Of a DNA stretch of 64,000 bases, positions 43,306 through 57,000 are shown piece by piece. A model generated the notes under the pieces. It worked only from the letters and a program-made list of their open reading frames with translations. It made no database searches and had not been told where the DNA came from. The stretch comes from Lamellibrachia columna (lineage: Eukaryota; Annelida; Polychaeta; Sabellida; Siboglinidae). The DNA is taken from NCBI GenBank assembly GCA_963662155.1, contig OY759263.1, positions 26,987,548 to 27,051,547 of the forward strand, read 5' to 3'. Both the position numbers and the translations under genes were made by a program. Each line of letters begins with the position of its first letter. The stretch's first letter is position 1.

Positions 43306-44804
43306 AGAATATGTGTCAGTTATAAATGAGAATTCCTCTGGTTTCGTAACAGAAATTGTTGTTGTGATTTGCATTAAAAAATGGCAAAGATGCGTATTCC
43401 TTTCATTCGTTGGCCAGACTGAAGAGGTCACACAGACCCGATGTAAATGTATCGCTGGTCAGATAGTTGTTGCTAGTGCTAACTTTATGTGCTTACACAA
43501 GTCACCACATTCTGCACAGTTTTATACTAAAACTCCAAGTGATTTAGCCTGTTGTGTTTCAGGTTTGTTGATGTTCAAATCTGTTGTGGTTTAAGTTAAG
43601 TGATATGTGCAGTCGGTTCAAATCATCAAAAGAATTTGTTTGTTCAAATCATCAACAGAATCGACTGCAAAACTGTTAATTGCTTTATCCAACAGCAAAC
43701 AGATGGGTGTTCATGCTGGATATTTCTCCCTACATTATCCAACAATAAAATCCCAATTTTAAACAATTGTACATTATTTGTAACTTGCCCGGCTGCCCGG
43801 CATTGCATGGGAGAAAAGGCAAGAGCTTATGACTCCTTGCACTACCCAGTCAAATTGTTGTATTGCAATGCCACTGTCAATGACATCTTCGTGCCAGAAA
43901 AATAACGTGCAACTGGCGGTTTCACGATGTGTTCGGTGGACGTTTGACGAAGATCACGCGACAATGGTTGAAACAAGCGTTGCTAACAACTGCATGTAAC
44001 TATTGTTCTGAGTTATGTAATTTACGTCAAACATCCACATTGGTTCCTTCGACGTAATACCCCACCCCCCTTGCACATTAAAAATATTTATTAATGTACA
44101 AACCATCACCATGGGACCACCTACAAAATTTCTTCCCCATATACGTGAAACTGACGGAGATACGAGGGAATATACAGAACGACAAACTAGTTTATATTAA
44201 AGATATGATAGTACACACAAACCACACATCTGCCACACCTGTATGTAAACCACAAGACTATTTAGTTTATCTAATGGAATCGACACAAAAGGATCACCTG
44301 TCTCGAACCATATATTAAAATAAACTGAGTGAGATGGTATATCGCTGGTTGGAGAGCCACCAGGTTGAAAAACCATACTATTTCCACTGCCTGAAGTTGA
44401 TCCTTAAAAATGTAAATTTCTCTAGTGGTGCTGGCTAAACACCAACGGAAGTGACGGAAGTGACTGAATATTTCTATTTCACCACCAAACATGCACAATG
44501 ATGACATCACACAATAAATAAACATTCATTAAAAACATCACTCAAAAAAGCAGCAAAATGTTTATTAAATGTAATCCAAACCACCATTCGCTAAAGCTAT
44601 GAACACATTCAACTAGCAGACATTACGCTGCAAGACAAGACACATCTCATTATGTTGCATATGTCACAGGTGCAGCGCACATGTGACACAGTAGTCATGA
44701 GTTTGTCCAGTCAACCTCCAGGCAATTGGCATGTGGCTGTCTTCAATACATCAACTACACAAGGCTTGCAAAATAAGTGCATTAAAATAACCTCTAACAT
44801 GTTG
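43306..44804. other. Spacer, no gene seen
   Basis: Frames of about 100 codons at 43292-43905 show no family motif or splice context and are not called. Confidence 0.4.
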
Positions 44805-47390
44805 CCTGACTGCTGTACACAGTGTTCACTGTCACCAGCCAGACTGTATGGTGTACACAGTGTTCACTGTCACCAGCCAGACTGCATGGTGTACACAGTG
44901 TTCACTGTCACCAGCCAGACTGTATGGTGTACACAGTGCTCACTGTCACCAGCCAGACTGCATGGTGTACACAGTGCTCACTGTCACCAGCCAGACTGCA
45001 TGGTGTACAGTGTTCACTGTCACCAGCCAGACTGTATGGTGTACACAGTGTTAACTGTCACCAGCCAGACTGCATGATGTACACAGTGTTCACTGTCACC
45101 AGCCAGACTGCATGATGTACACAGTGCTCACTGTCACCAGCCAGACTGCATGGTGTACACAGTGTTCACTGTCACCAGCCAGACTGCATGATGTACACAG
45201 TGCTCACTGTCACCAGCCAGACTGCATGATGTACACAGTGCTCACTGTCACCAGCCAGACTGCATGGTGTACAGTGTTCACTGTCACCAGCCAGACTGTA
45301 TGGTGTACACAGTGTTCACTGTCACCAGCCAGACTGCATGATGTACACAGTGTTCACTGTCACCAGCCAAACTGCATGATGTACACAGTGTTCACTGTCA
45401 CCAGCCAGACTGTATGCTGTACACAGTTTTCATTGTCACCAGCCAGACTGTATGGTGTACACAGTGTTCACTGTCACCAGCCAGACTGTATGGTGTACAC
45501 AGTGTTCACTGTCACCAGCCAGACTGCATGATGTACACAGTGCTCACTGTCACCAGCCAGACTGCATGGTGTACAGTGTTCACTGTCACCAGCCAGACTG
45601 TATGGTGTACACAGTGTTCACTGTCACCAGCCAGACTGCATGATGTACACAGTGTTCACTGTCACCAGCCAAACTGCATGATGTACACAGTGTTCACTGT
45701 CACCAGCCAGACTGTATGCTGTACACAGTTTTCATTGTCACCAGCCAGACTGTATGGTGTACACAGTGTTCACTGTCACCAGCCAGACTGTATGGTGTAC
45801 ACAGTGTTCACTGTCACCAGCCAGACTGTATGGTGTACACAGTGTTCACTGTCACCAGCCAGACTGCATGGTGTACACAGTGTTCACTGTCACCAGCCAG
45901 ACTGTATGGTGTACACAGTGTTCACTGTCACCAGCCAGACTGCATGGTGTACACAGTGTTCACTGTCACCAGCCAGACTGCATGGTGTACACAGTGTTCA
46001 CTGTCACCAGCCAGACTGCATGGTGTACACAGTGTTCACTGTCACCAGCCAGACTGTATGGTGTACACAGTGTTCACTGTCACCAGCCAGACTGCATGAT
46101 GTACACAGTGTTCACTGTCACCAGCCAGACTGCATGATGTACACAGTGCTCACTGTCACCAGCCAGACTGCATGGTGTACACAGTGTTCACTGTCACCAG
46201 CCAGACTGTATGGTGTACACAGTGTTCACTGTCACCAGCCAGACTGCATGGTGTACACAGTGTTCACTGTCACCAGCCAGACTGTATGGTGTACACAGTG
46301 TTCACTGTCACCAGCCAGACTGTATGGTGTACACAGTGTTAACTGTCACCAGCCAGACTGTATGGTGTACACAGTGTTAACTGTCACCAGCCATACTGCA
46401 TGATGTACACAGTGTTCACTGTCACCAGCCAGACTGTATGGTGTACACAGTGTTCACTGTCACCAGCCATACTGCATGATGTACACAGTGTTCACTGTCA
46501 CCAGCCAGACTGTATGGTGTACACAGTGTTCACTGTCACCAGCCAGACTGCATGGTGTACACAGTGTTCACTGTCACCAGCCAGACTGCATGGTGTACAC
46601 AGTGTTCACTGTCACCAGCCAGACTGTATGGTGTACACAGTGTTCACTGTCACCAGCCAGACTGCATGATGTACACAGTGCTCACTGTCACCAGCCAGAC
46701 TGCATGGTGTACACAGTGTTCACTGTCATCAGCCAGACTGTATGCTGTACACAGTGTTCATTGTCACCATCCAGACTGTATGGTGTACACAGTGTTCACT
46801 GTCACCAACCAGACTGTATGGTGTACACAGTGTTCACTGTCACCAGCCAGACTGTATGGTGTACACAGTGTTCACTGTCACCAGCCAGACTGTATGGTGT
46901 ACACAATGTTCACTGACACCAGCCAGACTGCATGATGTACATAGTGTTCACTGTCACCAGCCAGACTGTATGGTGTTCACAGTGCTCACTGTCACCAGCC
47001 AGACTGCATGATGTACACAGTGTTCACTGTCACCAGCCAGACTGTATGGTGTACACAGTGTTCACTGTCACCAGCCAGACTGTATGGTGTACACAGTGTT
47101 CACTGTCACCAGCCAGACTGTATGGTGTACACAGTGTTCATTGTCACCAGCCAGACTGTATGGTGTACACAGTGTTCACTGTCACCAGCCAGACTGTATG
47201 GTGTACACAGTGTTCATTGTCACCAGCCAGACTGTATGGTGTACACAGTGTTCACTGTCACCAGCCAGACTGCATGATGTATACAGTGTTCATTGTCACC
47301 AGCCAGACTGCATGATGTACACAGTGTTCACTGTCACCAGCCAGACTGTATGGTGTACACAATGTTCATTGTCACCAGCCAGACTGCACA
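44805..47390. repeat. Satellite array A, 38-bp monomer, about 68 copies
   Basis: Head-to-tail 38-bp units containing gactgtatggtgtacacagt then gttcactgtcaccagcc. Variants include a 36-bp form lacking one ac, and t/c or a/g changes at the same few positions (gtatgg, catgg, catgat). Each unit contains the near-palindrome acagtg-tt-cactgt. Because 38 is two more than a multiple of three, the frame rotates and yields long false ORFs up to 329 codons. No coding gene is present. Confidence 0.97.
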
Positions 47391-47520
47391 ATGTACAAAT
47401 TCTACACCACCACCAGCCAGACTGTGATGTACAAATTCTACACTGCTACTATGGTGTACACATTGCACACTGCCACCAGCCAGGTGGTACAAAGTACAAC
47501 CATACTGTATGCTGTAGAAG
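47391..47520. repeat. Degenerate junction between satellite arrays A and B
   Basis: Four or five diverged monomers keep ccaccagccag and gtacaaattctacac-like pieces. They link array A to array B and show that both come from one ancestral unit. Confidence 0.8.
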
Positions 47521-48510
47521 TGCTCACTGTCACCAGCCACACTGTATGATGTAGAAGTGCTCACTTCCACCAGCCATATCGTATGCTGTAGAAGTGTTAC
47601 ACTTCCACCAGTCACACTGTATGCTGTAGAAGTGCTCACTTCCACCAGCCATATCGTATGCTGTAGAAGTGTTACACTTCCACCAGCCACACTGTATGAT
47701 GTAGAAGTGCTCACTTCCACCAGCCATATCGTATGCTGTAGAAGTGTTACACTTCCACCAGCCACACTGTATGATGTAGAAGTGCTCACTTCCACCAGCC
47801 ATATCGTATGCTGTAGAAGTGTTACACTTCCACCAGCCACACTGTATGATGTAGAAGTGCTCACTTCCACCAGCCATATCGTATGCTGTAGAAGTGTTAC
47901 ACTTCCACCAGTCACACTGTATGCTGTAGAAGTGCTCACTTCCACCAGCCATATCGTATGCTGTAGAAGTGTTACACTTCCACCAGCCACACTGTATGAT
48001 GTAGAAGTGCTCACTTCCACCAGCCATATCGTATGCTGTAGAAGTGTTACACTTCCACCAGCCACACTGTATGATGTAGAAGTGCTCACTTCCACCAGCC
48101 ATATCGTATGCTGTAGAAGTGTTACACTTCCACCAGCCACACTGTATGATGTAGAAGTGCTCACTTCCACCAGCCATATCGTATGCTGTAGAAGTGTTAC
48201 ACTTCCACCAGCCACACTGTATGATGTAGAAGTGCTCACTTCCACCAGCCATATCGTATGCTGTAGAAGTGTTACACTTCCACCAGCCACACTGTATGCT
48301 GTAGAAGTGCTCACTTCCACCAGCCATATCGTATGCTGTAGAAGTGTTACACTTCCACCAGCCACACTGTATGATGTAGAAGTGTTACACTTCCACCAGC
48401 AACACTGTATGCTGTAGAAGTGCTCACTTCCACCAGCCATATCGTATGCTGTAGAAGTGTTACACTTCCACCAGCCACACTGTATGATGTAGAAGTGCTC
48501 ACTTTCACCC
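47521..48510. repeat. Satellite array B, 75-bp dimer (37+38), about 13 copies
   Basis: Alternating subunits, one with cactgtatgatgtagaagtg then ctcacttccaccagc, the other with atatcgtatgctgtagaagt then gttacacttccaccagc. Both align with the array A monomer. The dimer is 75 bp, a multiple of three, so both strands stay open for hundreds of codons (25-residue repeat). These frames are artefacts. The arm of the internal dyad is now gaagtg/cacttc. Confidence 0.96.
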
Positions 48511-49884
48511 ATCAGACTGACATATACAACATATAATGCAAACAGCCAGTTTGTTCAGTACATACTGTACTGCTGCCAGCCAGATTATACAAAGGGAGAT
48601 GTCCCTATTAACCCCTGTACTTGTCTGACAGATACCTATGGCTGCAAACAGACAGGTTTCGGAAGACCCATTCAGTAATTGTAGAGATCAAATCGCATAA
48701 ACCAGCAATAAATATATAATCCCTGTAGTCGTAAACTGCCTTGATTACGGCCTCTTACAGGACAAAACTGGCCTCAAATAAACAACAGCAACCTCATCAA
48801 AGACACATCAAAGAACCAGTTATAAATATAACAGTATGTAGAAAGTACAGGAATTCCGGTACTAGTGTTGATAAAATTCAGGTACTTCAAAATAATACAT
48901 ACAAAGTCAAATATTGCTATAATAAAGTCTGTATAATGGAAGAGCCCCTCCCCGATATACACGACCTTTTTCTACTACACACATACCAAGGGCTTGGGCA
49001 CATGCTTGTTCTACTTCACACAGGTATATAATACACACATTCACAGTTTCCCGTGGTGAACCACTTTTATAAAAAAATACATTAATGATGCACAAATTGC
49101 ACAAGCTGGCTGTATACTCCATGTATTTCTTTCATTAAAATATATGCATAATGTATGCATAAATACTTCAATATAAATAACAATACCTTATTTAGCACTG
49201 CGTAATAAAACAGCTGTTGCTTACCCTCAACAAACATTGTTTATTTATTTACATGATATCAAAGGTGGTTATTATTTGATATTACCAAATATAAAAAGTG
49301 TAGTGTGATAATAGATAATTTACACAGTCAGTTTAATAAAAGTTCATACTTTTGTTAAAATCATCGAAAGAATTTATTTTGATTGTCAGATCAGGTAACT
49401 AGCAAAAGTGCGAATAGCCTTTTGTAACAGTGTTGGACCACTGTTGCTAAATTTTGCCGAATAATTCAATAGCTTGTTTGATGATTTCACAAAAAATAAA
49501 TAATTTTTTTTTACAAACAAGGTAGCATGTCGTAGATGATACTGGACAGGTTTGTTTTCATGAAATGAGTCTGAAAGAAAATGAGTGAAAAACTGAAAGT
49601 AAAGACCTGTTCTTTACAAAATGTTTCAAACTGAAACATGCAGTTCCTATAACCCCACATCGTTGCACTAAACATCCCTTTCTTTCCCCTGTCTTGTGAG
49701 CATATAGAAACTTCAGAATTTAATAAATCTTGCATGAAGATCTCGTCTTGAATAAAAGTAATCTTCTCATTTTGCAAATGCGGCTATCTTATATTGCACT
49801 GTACACTTGGGTTAAATTCCAACACATGGGCCCAGATCACTGCTAATGTGGTATATCCGCTGTCATGCCAATGCCCACAAGAAA
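48511..49884. other. Spacer, no gene seen
   Basis: No recognisable coding sequence. 49430-49515 resembles minor dispersed repeats near 15000 and 31930. Confidence 0.45.
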
Positions 49885-50097
49885 CCATGTGCACCATGGA
49901 CACACCATGGACACACCTTGTGCACCATGGACACTCCATGTGCACCATGGACACACCATGTGCACCATGGACACACCATGTGCACCATGGACACACCATG
50001 TGCACCATGGACACACCATGTGCACCATGGACACACCATGTGCACCATGGACACACCATGTGCACCATGGACACACCATGTGCACCATGGACACTAG
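49885..50097. repeat. 18-bp minisatellite in the PDCL3 3' flank
   Basis: About 11 copies of tgcaccatggacacacca, beginning with shorter variants. It ends about 28 bp past the PDCL3 stop codon on the - strand, so it probably lies in the PDCL3 3'UTR. The unit contains ccatgg and gtgcac palindromes. Confidence 0.93.
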
Positions 50098-50124
50098 CTA
50101 CAGTTCACCTGTCCACCCACGTCC

Positions 50125-50270
50125 TCAATAGCCATCATCATCATCATCACTGTCATTTGTGGATGCACCATGAAATATTGACGACGCCATCACGTCCCTG
50201 ACCTGTTTCCTTGGACACTCTTCCAAGGTTGTCTCCATGGCGCCCGCCTGCGACAACATCCACTCCAGCT
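50125..50270 (-). CDS. PDCL3: PDCL3 last coding exon
   Basis: Acceptor tcgcattccag. Codes [20 protein letters not shown], then [15 protein letters not shown] and the acidic tail. Stop tga at 50127-50125. Confidence 0.93.
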
Positions 50271-50964
50271 CTGGAATGCGAAGGAAGCAAATGTAATGAA
50301 CAATTTTCATTGGTTAACTGATATAGGGTTTTGCATAATTAAAAATGCCTTGATTCGCTGAATTTTTTTTATCCCAAAGTTCATCTAAATTAACATATTC
50401 CAGTGTTAACACTTCACGCATTAACCTTTGTTGCTGCAGTATATTTACTGTCAGAAATAGCAAAAAATGGGAATTTGACACACCATTAAATCATCTGATA
50501 AAAATTTTTTATTTGACCTTCAAAGGTGAAAATTTATAGGTCTGGCTTGTATTACCGCACAGTGATCTCTATATATATTGTAAAACTGGGATATTTTATT
50601 TAATCGTTAAATTGTGTGCTTTCTAAAATATTGAGACATGAAAGATCACGACAGTGACATGTTTTGTATAGCTATTAACCAAGATGTTATAAATACTAAT
50701 AAATTCAGGATCACAATATCCCGTAAAACTGTCATTCGATTAAACAATGAAAAGTGTTGTACTGTCCCTTTAATATTTGCTTTTCCACAAATCCTGAAGT
50801 GCCGTATGTTAATCTGGGTTAGCTCGCTGTGTTTCACGCATTTTGTTCAAACACTTATCAAATGCATATAAACTATTAAAAGTGACCAGCACGGTAGAAA
50901 TACCTTTCTCCCCTATTTCTGCCATCGGCACTGTAGAAATATCTTTCTGCCCAGCAGAAAACCA

Positions 50965-51025
<61 letters not shown>

Positions 51026-54000
51026 TGTTACAATTTGTAAAATGCATTGTCATTGCTGAAACCTCGAAATAGTGTTTTTACATACAATATCACTTGGAAT
51101 GCATTAATCAGCGGTCACAACAAAACCAGCACGAAACACTGGAATGGCTAAGCTTAGGCCGTGGCAACATACCATCCCTGGTCAACTTGAGTCCGCCAAA
51201 CTCCTCTGGACCAATAAACTGTTTCTTCATGTTGCCGTCTTGGTACACGAATATTGTCGGCAGGTTCTTGTCTGGATAGTTTGGGATGCAGACACTCGCT
51301 ACACTGCGCAGGAACTTTGTGCACGGAAACTTCTGTGCCAGTTCTCCCAGGAAGTTGTTGATGAGTTTACACAGCGGAACACTAGACAAGCAAAACTGTC
51401 TCGGTCAGAATTACCATCATCGAGGAATAAAAGCGGAATTTAAAGGAATATATTTTTTTTAAATAAAGGAATTTATCGGACATTTTAAAGGATTTATGTT
51501 AGATTTTAAAGAAATGACGGGTTCAACACAGGTCCAACGAGACTAGTTTTTACCCATGAATTATTCTTAGAAAAATACTGGCTAGCATGCAGGCTCAACT
51601 TTTCAGCTGGTCAAATTTAAACATAAGTAAGCGATAGTTCATTCAACCACGAGACAATTTGCAAGATTAAAAATTTTGTATTTAATAATTCTTCTGTGAC
51701 AATTTCAGTACATTTTGCAATTTGTTGGGTTGAAATAATGGATTTCTGCACATTTCAGGGTATTTTTTCTTGCAATTAAAAAATAAAGGAAATTAAAGGA
51801 ATATTAAAAAATTGAAGGGATGGGACAAAACAAATGAAAGTTCAAGGAATTTCCTTTAAAATATAGGAATGGAATGACTCTGCAATTCAAATTTGCATAG
51901 AGCTTTACTCCTTGAATGAAGATCTTTAGTTCTTCACATCCGTCCGACGCCGACAAAGTTAAGAGTGACACATGATTTAAAAGTAAACATGATTACTGCA
52001 AGGGGCTCAGCTGAATCCGAAGGCAAATTTACAAAGATTTATAATATATAGAAAAAAGGATATACAAAGACTGGAAATGTAAACAAATAAAATTTATTTA
52101 TAGTCCAGAATGTATGACACAACCCAGGAAACTGTTAATAAAATACAAGGGCGACTGGTGAGCTGCAGCAGTGCATGACCCTAGTCCCCCGACTTACCCG
52201 TCCTTGTAGACGTGCAATACGACGTAGATGCCTTCACCTGCCTGGTTCACCTCCCTCACATAGTCTTCCTTGGAGATCTCGCGTACCTCGCCATAGCGAG
52301 CCTTCTTCTGGGCCTCCATTACCTCCTGCATTCTCTGCCGTCTGAAGCAAAGCATTCATTTCATACCGTGCCTCACCCAACATCCGTTGCTCAGACCTGT
52401 TCAAGCAAACATCATTTCAACTTCTACTGAAGCATCCAGCCGTGTTGCGTGAATGCGGATCATTATTATAATTACATCACTGTCTATTGCCAGGCACTCA
52501 ATTATACAGTTGAGTGAACTGAGGCAAAGTGGGGTGACTGAAATTGTCCAAGTTTTGAAATCTGGTCCTCTCGATTGACAGTCTGATGTTTTATCCACAC
52601 AGTAAGCATGCCGCCATGCAACAAAGCACACATCAGACTCCATGAAATGACCAGAATAATGATACACTCACAAATTTCAAATTGTATAATCGCCATAATA
52701 AAACTATCATTTGCAAAAAAGTCCAACTCTATTAACCAAAATATCTCGAAATACATTATACAATATTTAACACCTACCTATAATCTATATTTTGTTAAAT
52801 ATTATTAAAAACTGTTTTCTTTATATTTAAACTCATGAAAATTATATTGACAGATACATATGAAACTAGATTTTACCATAAAATTAAGAAAATGATCATT
52901 GATGCTATCATCTGTTGGATGTGAGACACACATAGGAAGCTGCTATAACGTACCTGTATGTCTCAAAGATTCTCTCTTCTTCCTCATCAATGTCATCTTC
53001 ATTTTCGTTCAACTCATCAAGATTCATGTCGTCGTATGTTTTACCTGCAGTCAAAACACAATAATAAAAACTAATTGCACCATCATTGAATATAATGTAC
53101 TATTTATATTTTATTCTTTCGTAGTGTTTTACAGACACGTATTAAATACACCTGAATAGCTGCTAATGCTGAAGTACAAAAGTTTACTCCTAACGATGAC
53201 TGCATATACAAACAAAAATTAAATTAACGGTTAAATTGGTTATGTTATCAGATTTCCACATCTACATGTAAAACTAAAACATCATTACTCACAAACATAT
53301 GAAGGTAAGATACCAAGTTACACAGGTGTCAAGAACTGTCATCTGTTCAGGGAAAGTGGGAGAGTACTGATGAGTGGAAAAGTGGGAGAGTAGTGATGAG
53401 TGGAAAAGTGGGAGAGTACTGATGAGTGGAAAAGTGGAATAGTACTCATAAGTGGAAAAGTGGGAGAGTACTCGAGTGGAAAAGTGGAAGAGTACTCATA
53501 GTGGAAAAGTGAAACGTCCTTCACTTCCTCCACTCAACTTTCCTTGTTTTTATTTTTTTCGTAGTTTTTAGAAGTTGCCATTTTTATGTGCTGTCCCCAC
53601 CTGAAAGCGATAATTTGAACACCTACAAAATTATGACAAGACTACAAGTGAAGATATGGAGAGTGATTATACCCACCTTGTGACTGTTTGTTGACAGCTG
53701 CTTCTACCATGTTAATGATGTCTTCCTCCGCAACCTCTGCCTCCTTTGGCGGGATGATTCCCTTGGCTCGGAGGACGTCATTCCACTCCGTATCTTCATT
53801 GGGATCCTTTCAAAATAACACAATATATTTGAGGATCTATTTTGGGACCACTAATGCAAAACAAAATAATAAAAACCAACCAAGTGCAAGTAAAATCAAG
53901 AATATCATGCCAGTGGTCTACTTAGAATGTGTTCTAAGCATGGGAGATTCCAGTCATTTCTCCGGTTAACTGAGGGTTGATTTGTTAAACAGTGTGACCA

Positions 54001-57000
54001 ATAAGCACATATGCAGTTCTATGAAATTGGGTATCATTAAATGTCTTGTTATGTCATAAAGAGGGTGCTTATAATTGTTTAGTAAACAAAGGCGAAAATA
54101 TCATATTGGCAAGTATAGGAATAGGTGTGTACAAATATATTTTCATTTGGTGAGTGAATATTGCCAGAATACAGCATCCATGGTTGCACTTTAAGGGTCA
54201 ATGTTGACGAGGGATCATCTATATAGTGTATATAATTTATATAGCCTGTCAGTTGAACAGTTCACCGGGATAGTCATATAGTTCGTTGACAACACCCAAC
54301 TTTTTTTACACCCTAACAACTGTAACAAGCCTCGATTATCCAGGCTCACAAGTTTCTCGGCGAGTCCAGATAACTCGGGATTGAAATTCAGAAAAAAATT
54401 CTATATATCAATGAAAATGAATGACCACACAAGATTGGAATCGATTAATTGATCAGAAGCATGAACCAACCAAATCACTGACATTGTTTAATCGGAACAA
54501 AACTAATGTTAATGACTTTGATCCTTTGTGCAAAAGTTTCTTCAGATTGTTGTAAAACAGTATGTTCGGGTCTAGATGCCTCAATGTCGCCATTATAGCA
54601 TCTAATATGTTTAGTAACCTTGCACAATGCATACTGAACTATGGGACATGTTAATTGTTAACCATGTCAATAAATGATGTCATGCGTAAAAACACATTTA
54701 ATCACCTTTTTCGATGCTCGAATTCACATATTTAACTCGCTTTAAGTGTTGCCATCTTGCGAATAGAGGGGGCAATATGGCACTCAATGCAGGCTAAATA
54801 TGCGAATTCTAGCTTCGAAAAAGGTGATAAGATGTGTTTTTATGCACGACATGGTTAATAATTTACACGTCCCGTAGTTCAGTATGCATTGTGCATGGTT
54901 ACTAAACATATTCTATGTTAATAACAGTGCCATTGGGGTGGGTCCAGGCTGTAGACAAGTACCGTATGTTCTACTAAGATTTAGAATGGCAGAAACTCAC
55001 AGTATTATAATTTAATGTATAAATATTATTAATTTATTATTATAACTTTTTTTTATTATATAGTTACTGGTGCAGTTTTCAAGCCATTCCTGTTTTCAAC
55101 CCATTGAAATTTCGCTTGATATCATGTTAGAGACGTCACAATGTTCTGTTTACGACAATAACAATACAGAATCTTGTCTCAGCAAAATATATTTTGATAT
55201 ATAATGTAACACGGAACACTTTTATGATATACATACCTTGATAAAAAAATGACTGCATGCTTACCAGACATTATTTTGTGGTAGGTGTTTGGCAAGCCAG
55301 TCATAAAAGTAGGAATAATTAAAATGTGTTAAATATACGAGAACAAATTTACTACATTAACGTTACATATTCAATAGAAGTAAATGTATATATGTTTTAT
55401 AAAGCGCTATGACAAGCCTGATTTTTATCAAAAAGTTGAAATATTTGGAATAAAGTGGTAAAATGAAAAAAGATTGTCTGTACGGCTTGCCATAGATATA
55501 GGTTGAATTCCGATGGTTTCCTCATCTCATTCGTACGTTTTTCACTCAAAACAACTGTTTTAATAATTTGCTTGCATTGTATAGTTGAAGTAGCTGTTAG
55601 TGATTTGGTATATCTATCTCTTGCACAAAATGTTTCTTCAGGTTTTTTTAAACGGCATACTCTATTAAGTTAGGCACTTCAAAGAAAAATTAGATATCAT
55701 TATAGAACATTGGCAATTGATCTAAATGAAAGGTGAAATGTAAAGGAACCAAAGACTGCTTATTTTATTAATATATCTTTATTAGATCCAAAGATACTGC
55801 AATTTTAACACGGTAAAAATTCGAATTTTGTATCTCATATACAGGAAAAAGATTCTCATTTTTGTGTTTTCTTTCAATCAATGTATGATTAAAATTGCAT
55901 AACTTTTTTTTGTGAGAATATATTTTAATAATTTGTTCAGGAGTTGCAAGCACATTAAGTAGGGTCATAAATATGCATAATCCAGTCATGTATCATTAAG
56001 AGTAACTCAATTAATGCAATTAATAAGTCAATATTGGCTAATTAGTATGTGAAGTCAACTGACTGACACGTGTCCATAACTTACATGATTATGAAGAAAT
56101 TTGTATAATTTGTTCAGGGTTTGCAAACTCATTAACCTGGGTCATAAATATACATCACACACTCATTTCATAACTCAATTGATGCAATTAATAAGTCAAT
56201 ATTGGCTAATTAATAGAGATTAATTAATTAATAGAATGCTAAATGTTTTTTTGTGTAAAAAAAATGTCATTGCATAAATATAATTTATTATATATTCAGA
56301 CATTTTGTAATTTCCTGCATGTATGGTTTACTGCAGGTTCTGTACAGCAATTAATTAATTATTAACTAGTGATTTAGAATATCTCTCGCGCAGTTTTTTT
56401 TCAATCATTGAAAAATTACATAATAATTTCATTATTCTACTAACTTAGCACAGCCAGGCCCAACAAGTTTAATCAATATCACTAAAAAAAATTATTTTAG
56501 ACAAAAGAATGCATGCAATATGCATTATGTAAATATACTACTTGATATTATAGTAATATAGATATACAAAATTAAAAAGTAAAAAATATATAAAAATGTA
56601 CCATTACTAATAATCATTAATAAAATTTGTTTTGCAAAACAAATATCAAACAAATATATCGGCTTTGTATTATTTGTAATGAATTAAAATCACAGAAATG
56701 TAAATAAGTCATGATTTTGGCTAAATCGATCTCGCTTTCCAACTCCAAGAATCAAAATCGGTTGAAATTTCACAAACTAGGGAAACTCAAAAACACCCAT
56801 GTGCATTCGCGTAGCGGGAAAAAATATTTCGTACACAGACTAACTAAGACCTCTAGAAGAAGTCACGAACATATGGATGGAGTCATAAATAGCTTTGTCT
56901 GCTAAACTTACACCAGAAATACACCTATGTCATCTAATCGATGTATTTCACCTTAATTTTTTTTCAATTTTAATAAAAACAGACGAACATGAAAAGGAAC

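Noticed and set aside
43292..43905. 100- and 101-codon + strand ORFs
   Set aside because: No motif or codon pattern like the three confirmed genes; chance ORFs of this size are expected in 64 kb.
44822..47554. Many + strand ORFs with VYTVFTVTSQT-type repeats
   Set aside because: They are translations of the 38-bp satellite in rotating frames, with no splice signals, no non-repeat domain and mutually overlapping starts.
44805..48510. CRISPR array
   Set aside because: Units are directly tandem with no unique spacers, and the context is an animal genome.
47334..48512. 392- and 265-codon - strand ORFs and a 286-codon + strand ORF
   Set aside because: The 75-bp dimer repeat is a multiple of three and keeps every frame open; both strands are open at once, which argues against coding.
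50638..50871. 77-codon ORF as a PDCL3 exon or antisense gene
   Set aside because: Lies in the last PDCL3 intron; the neighbouring exon junction is in phase without it and no homology is seen.
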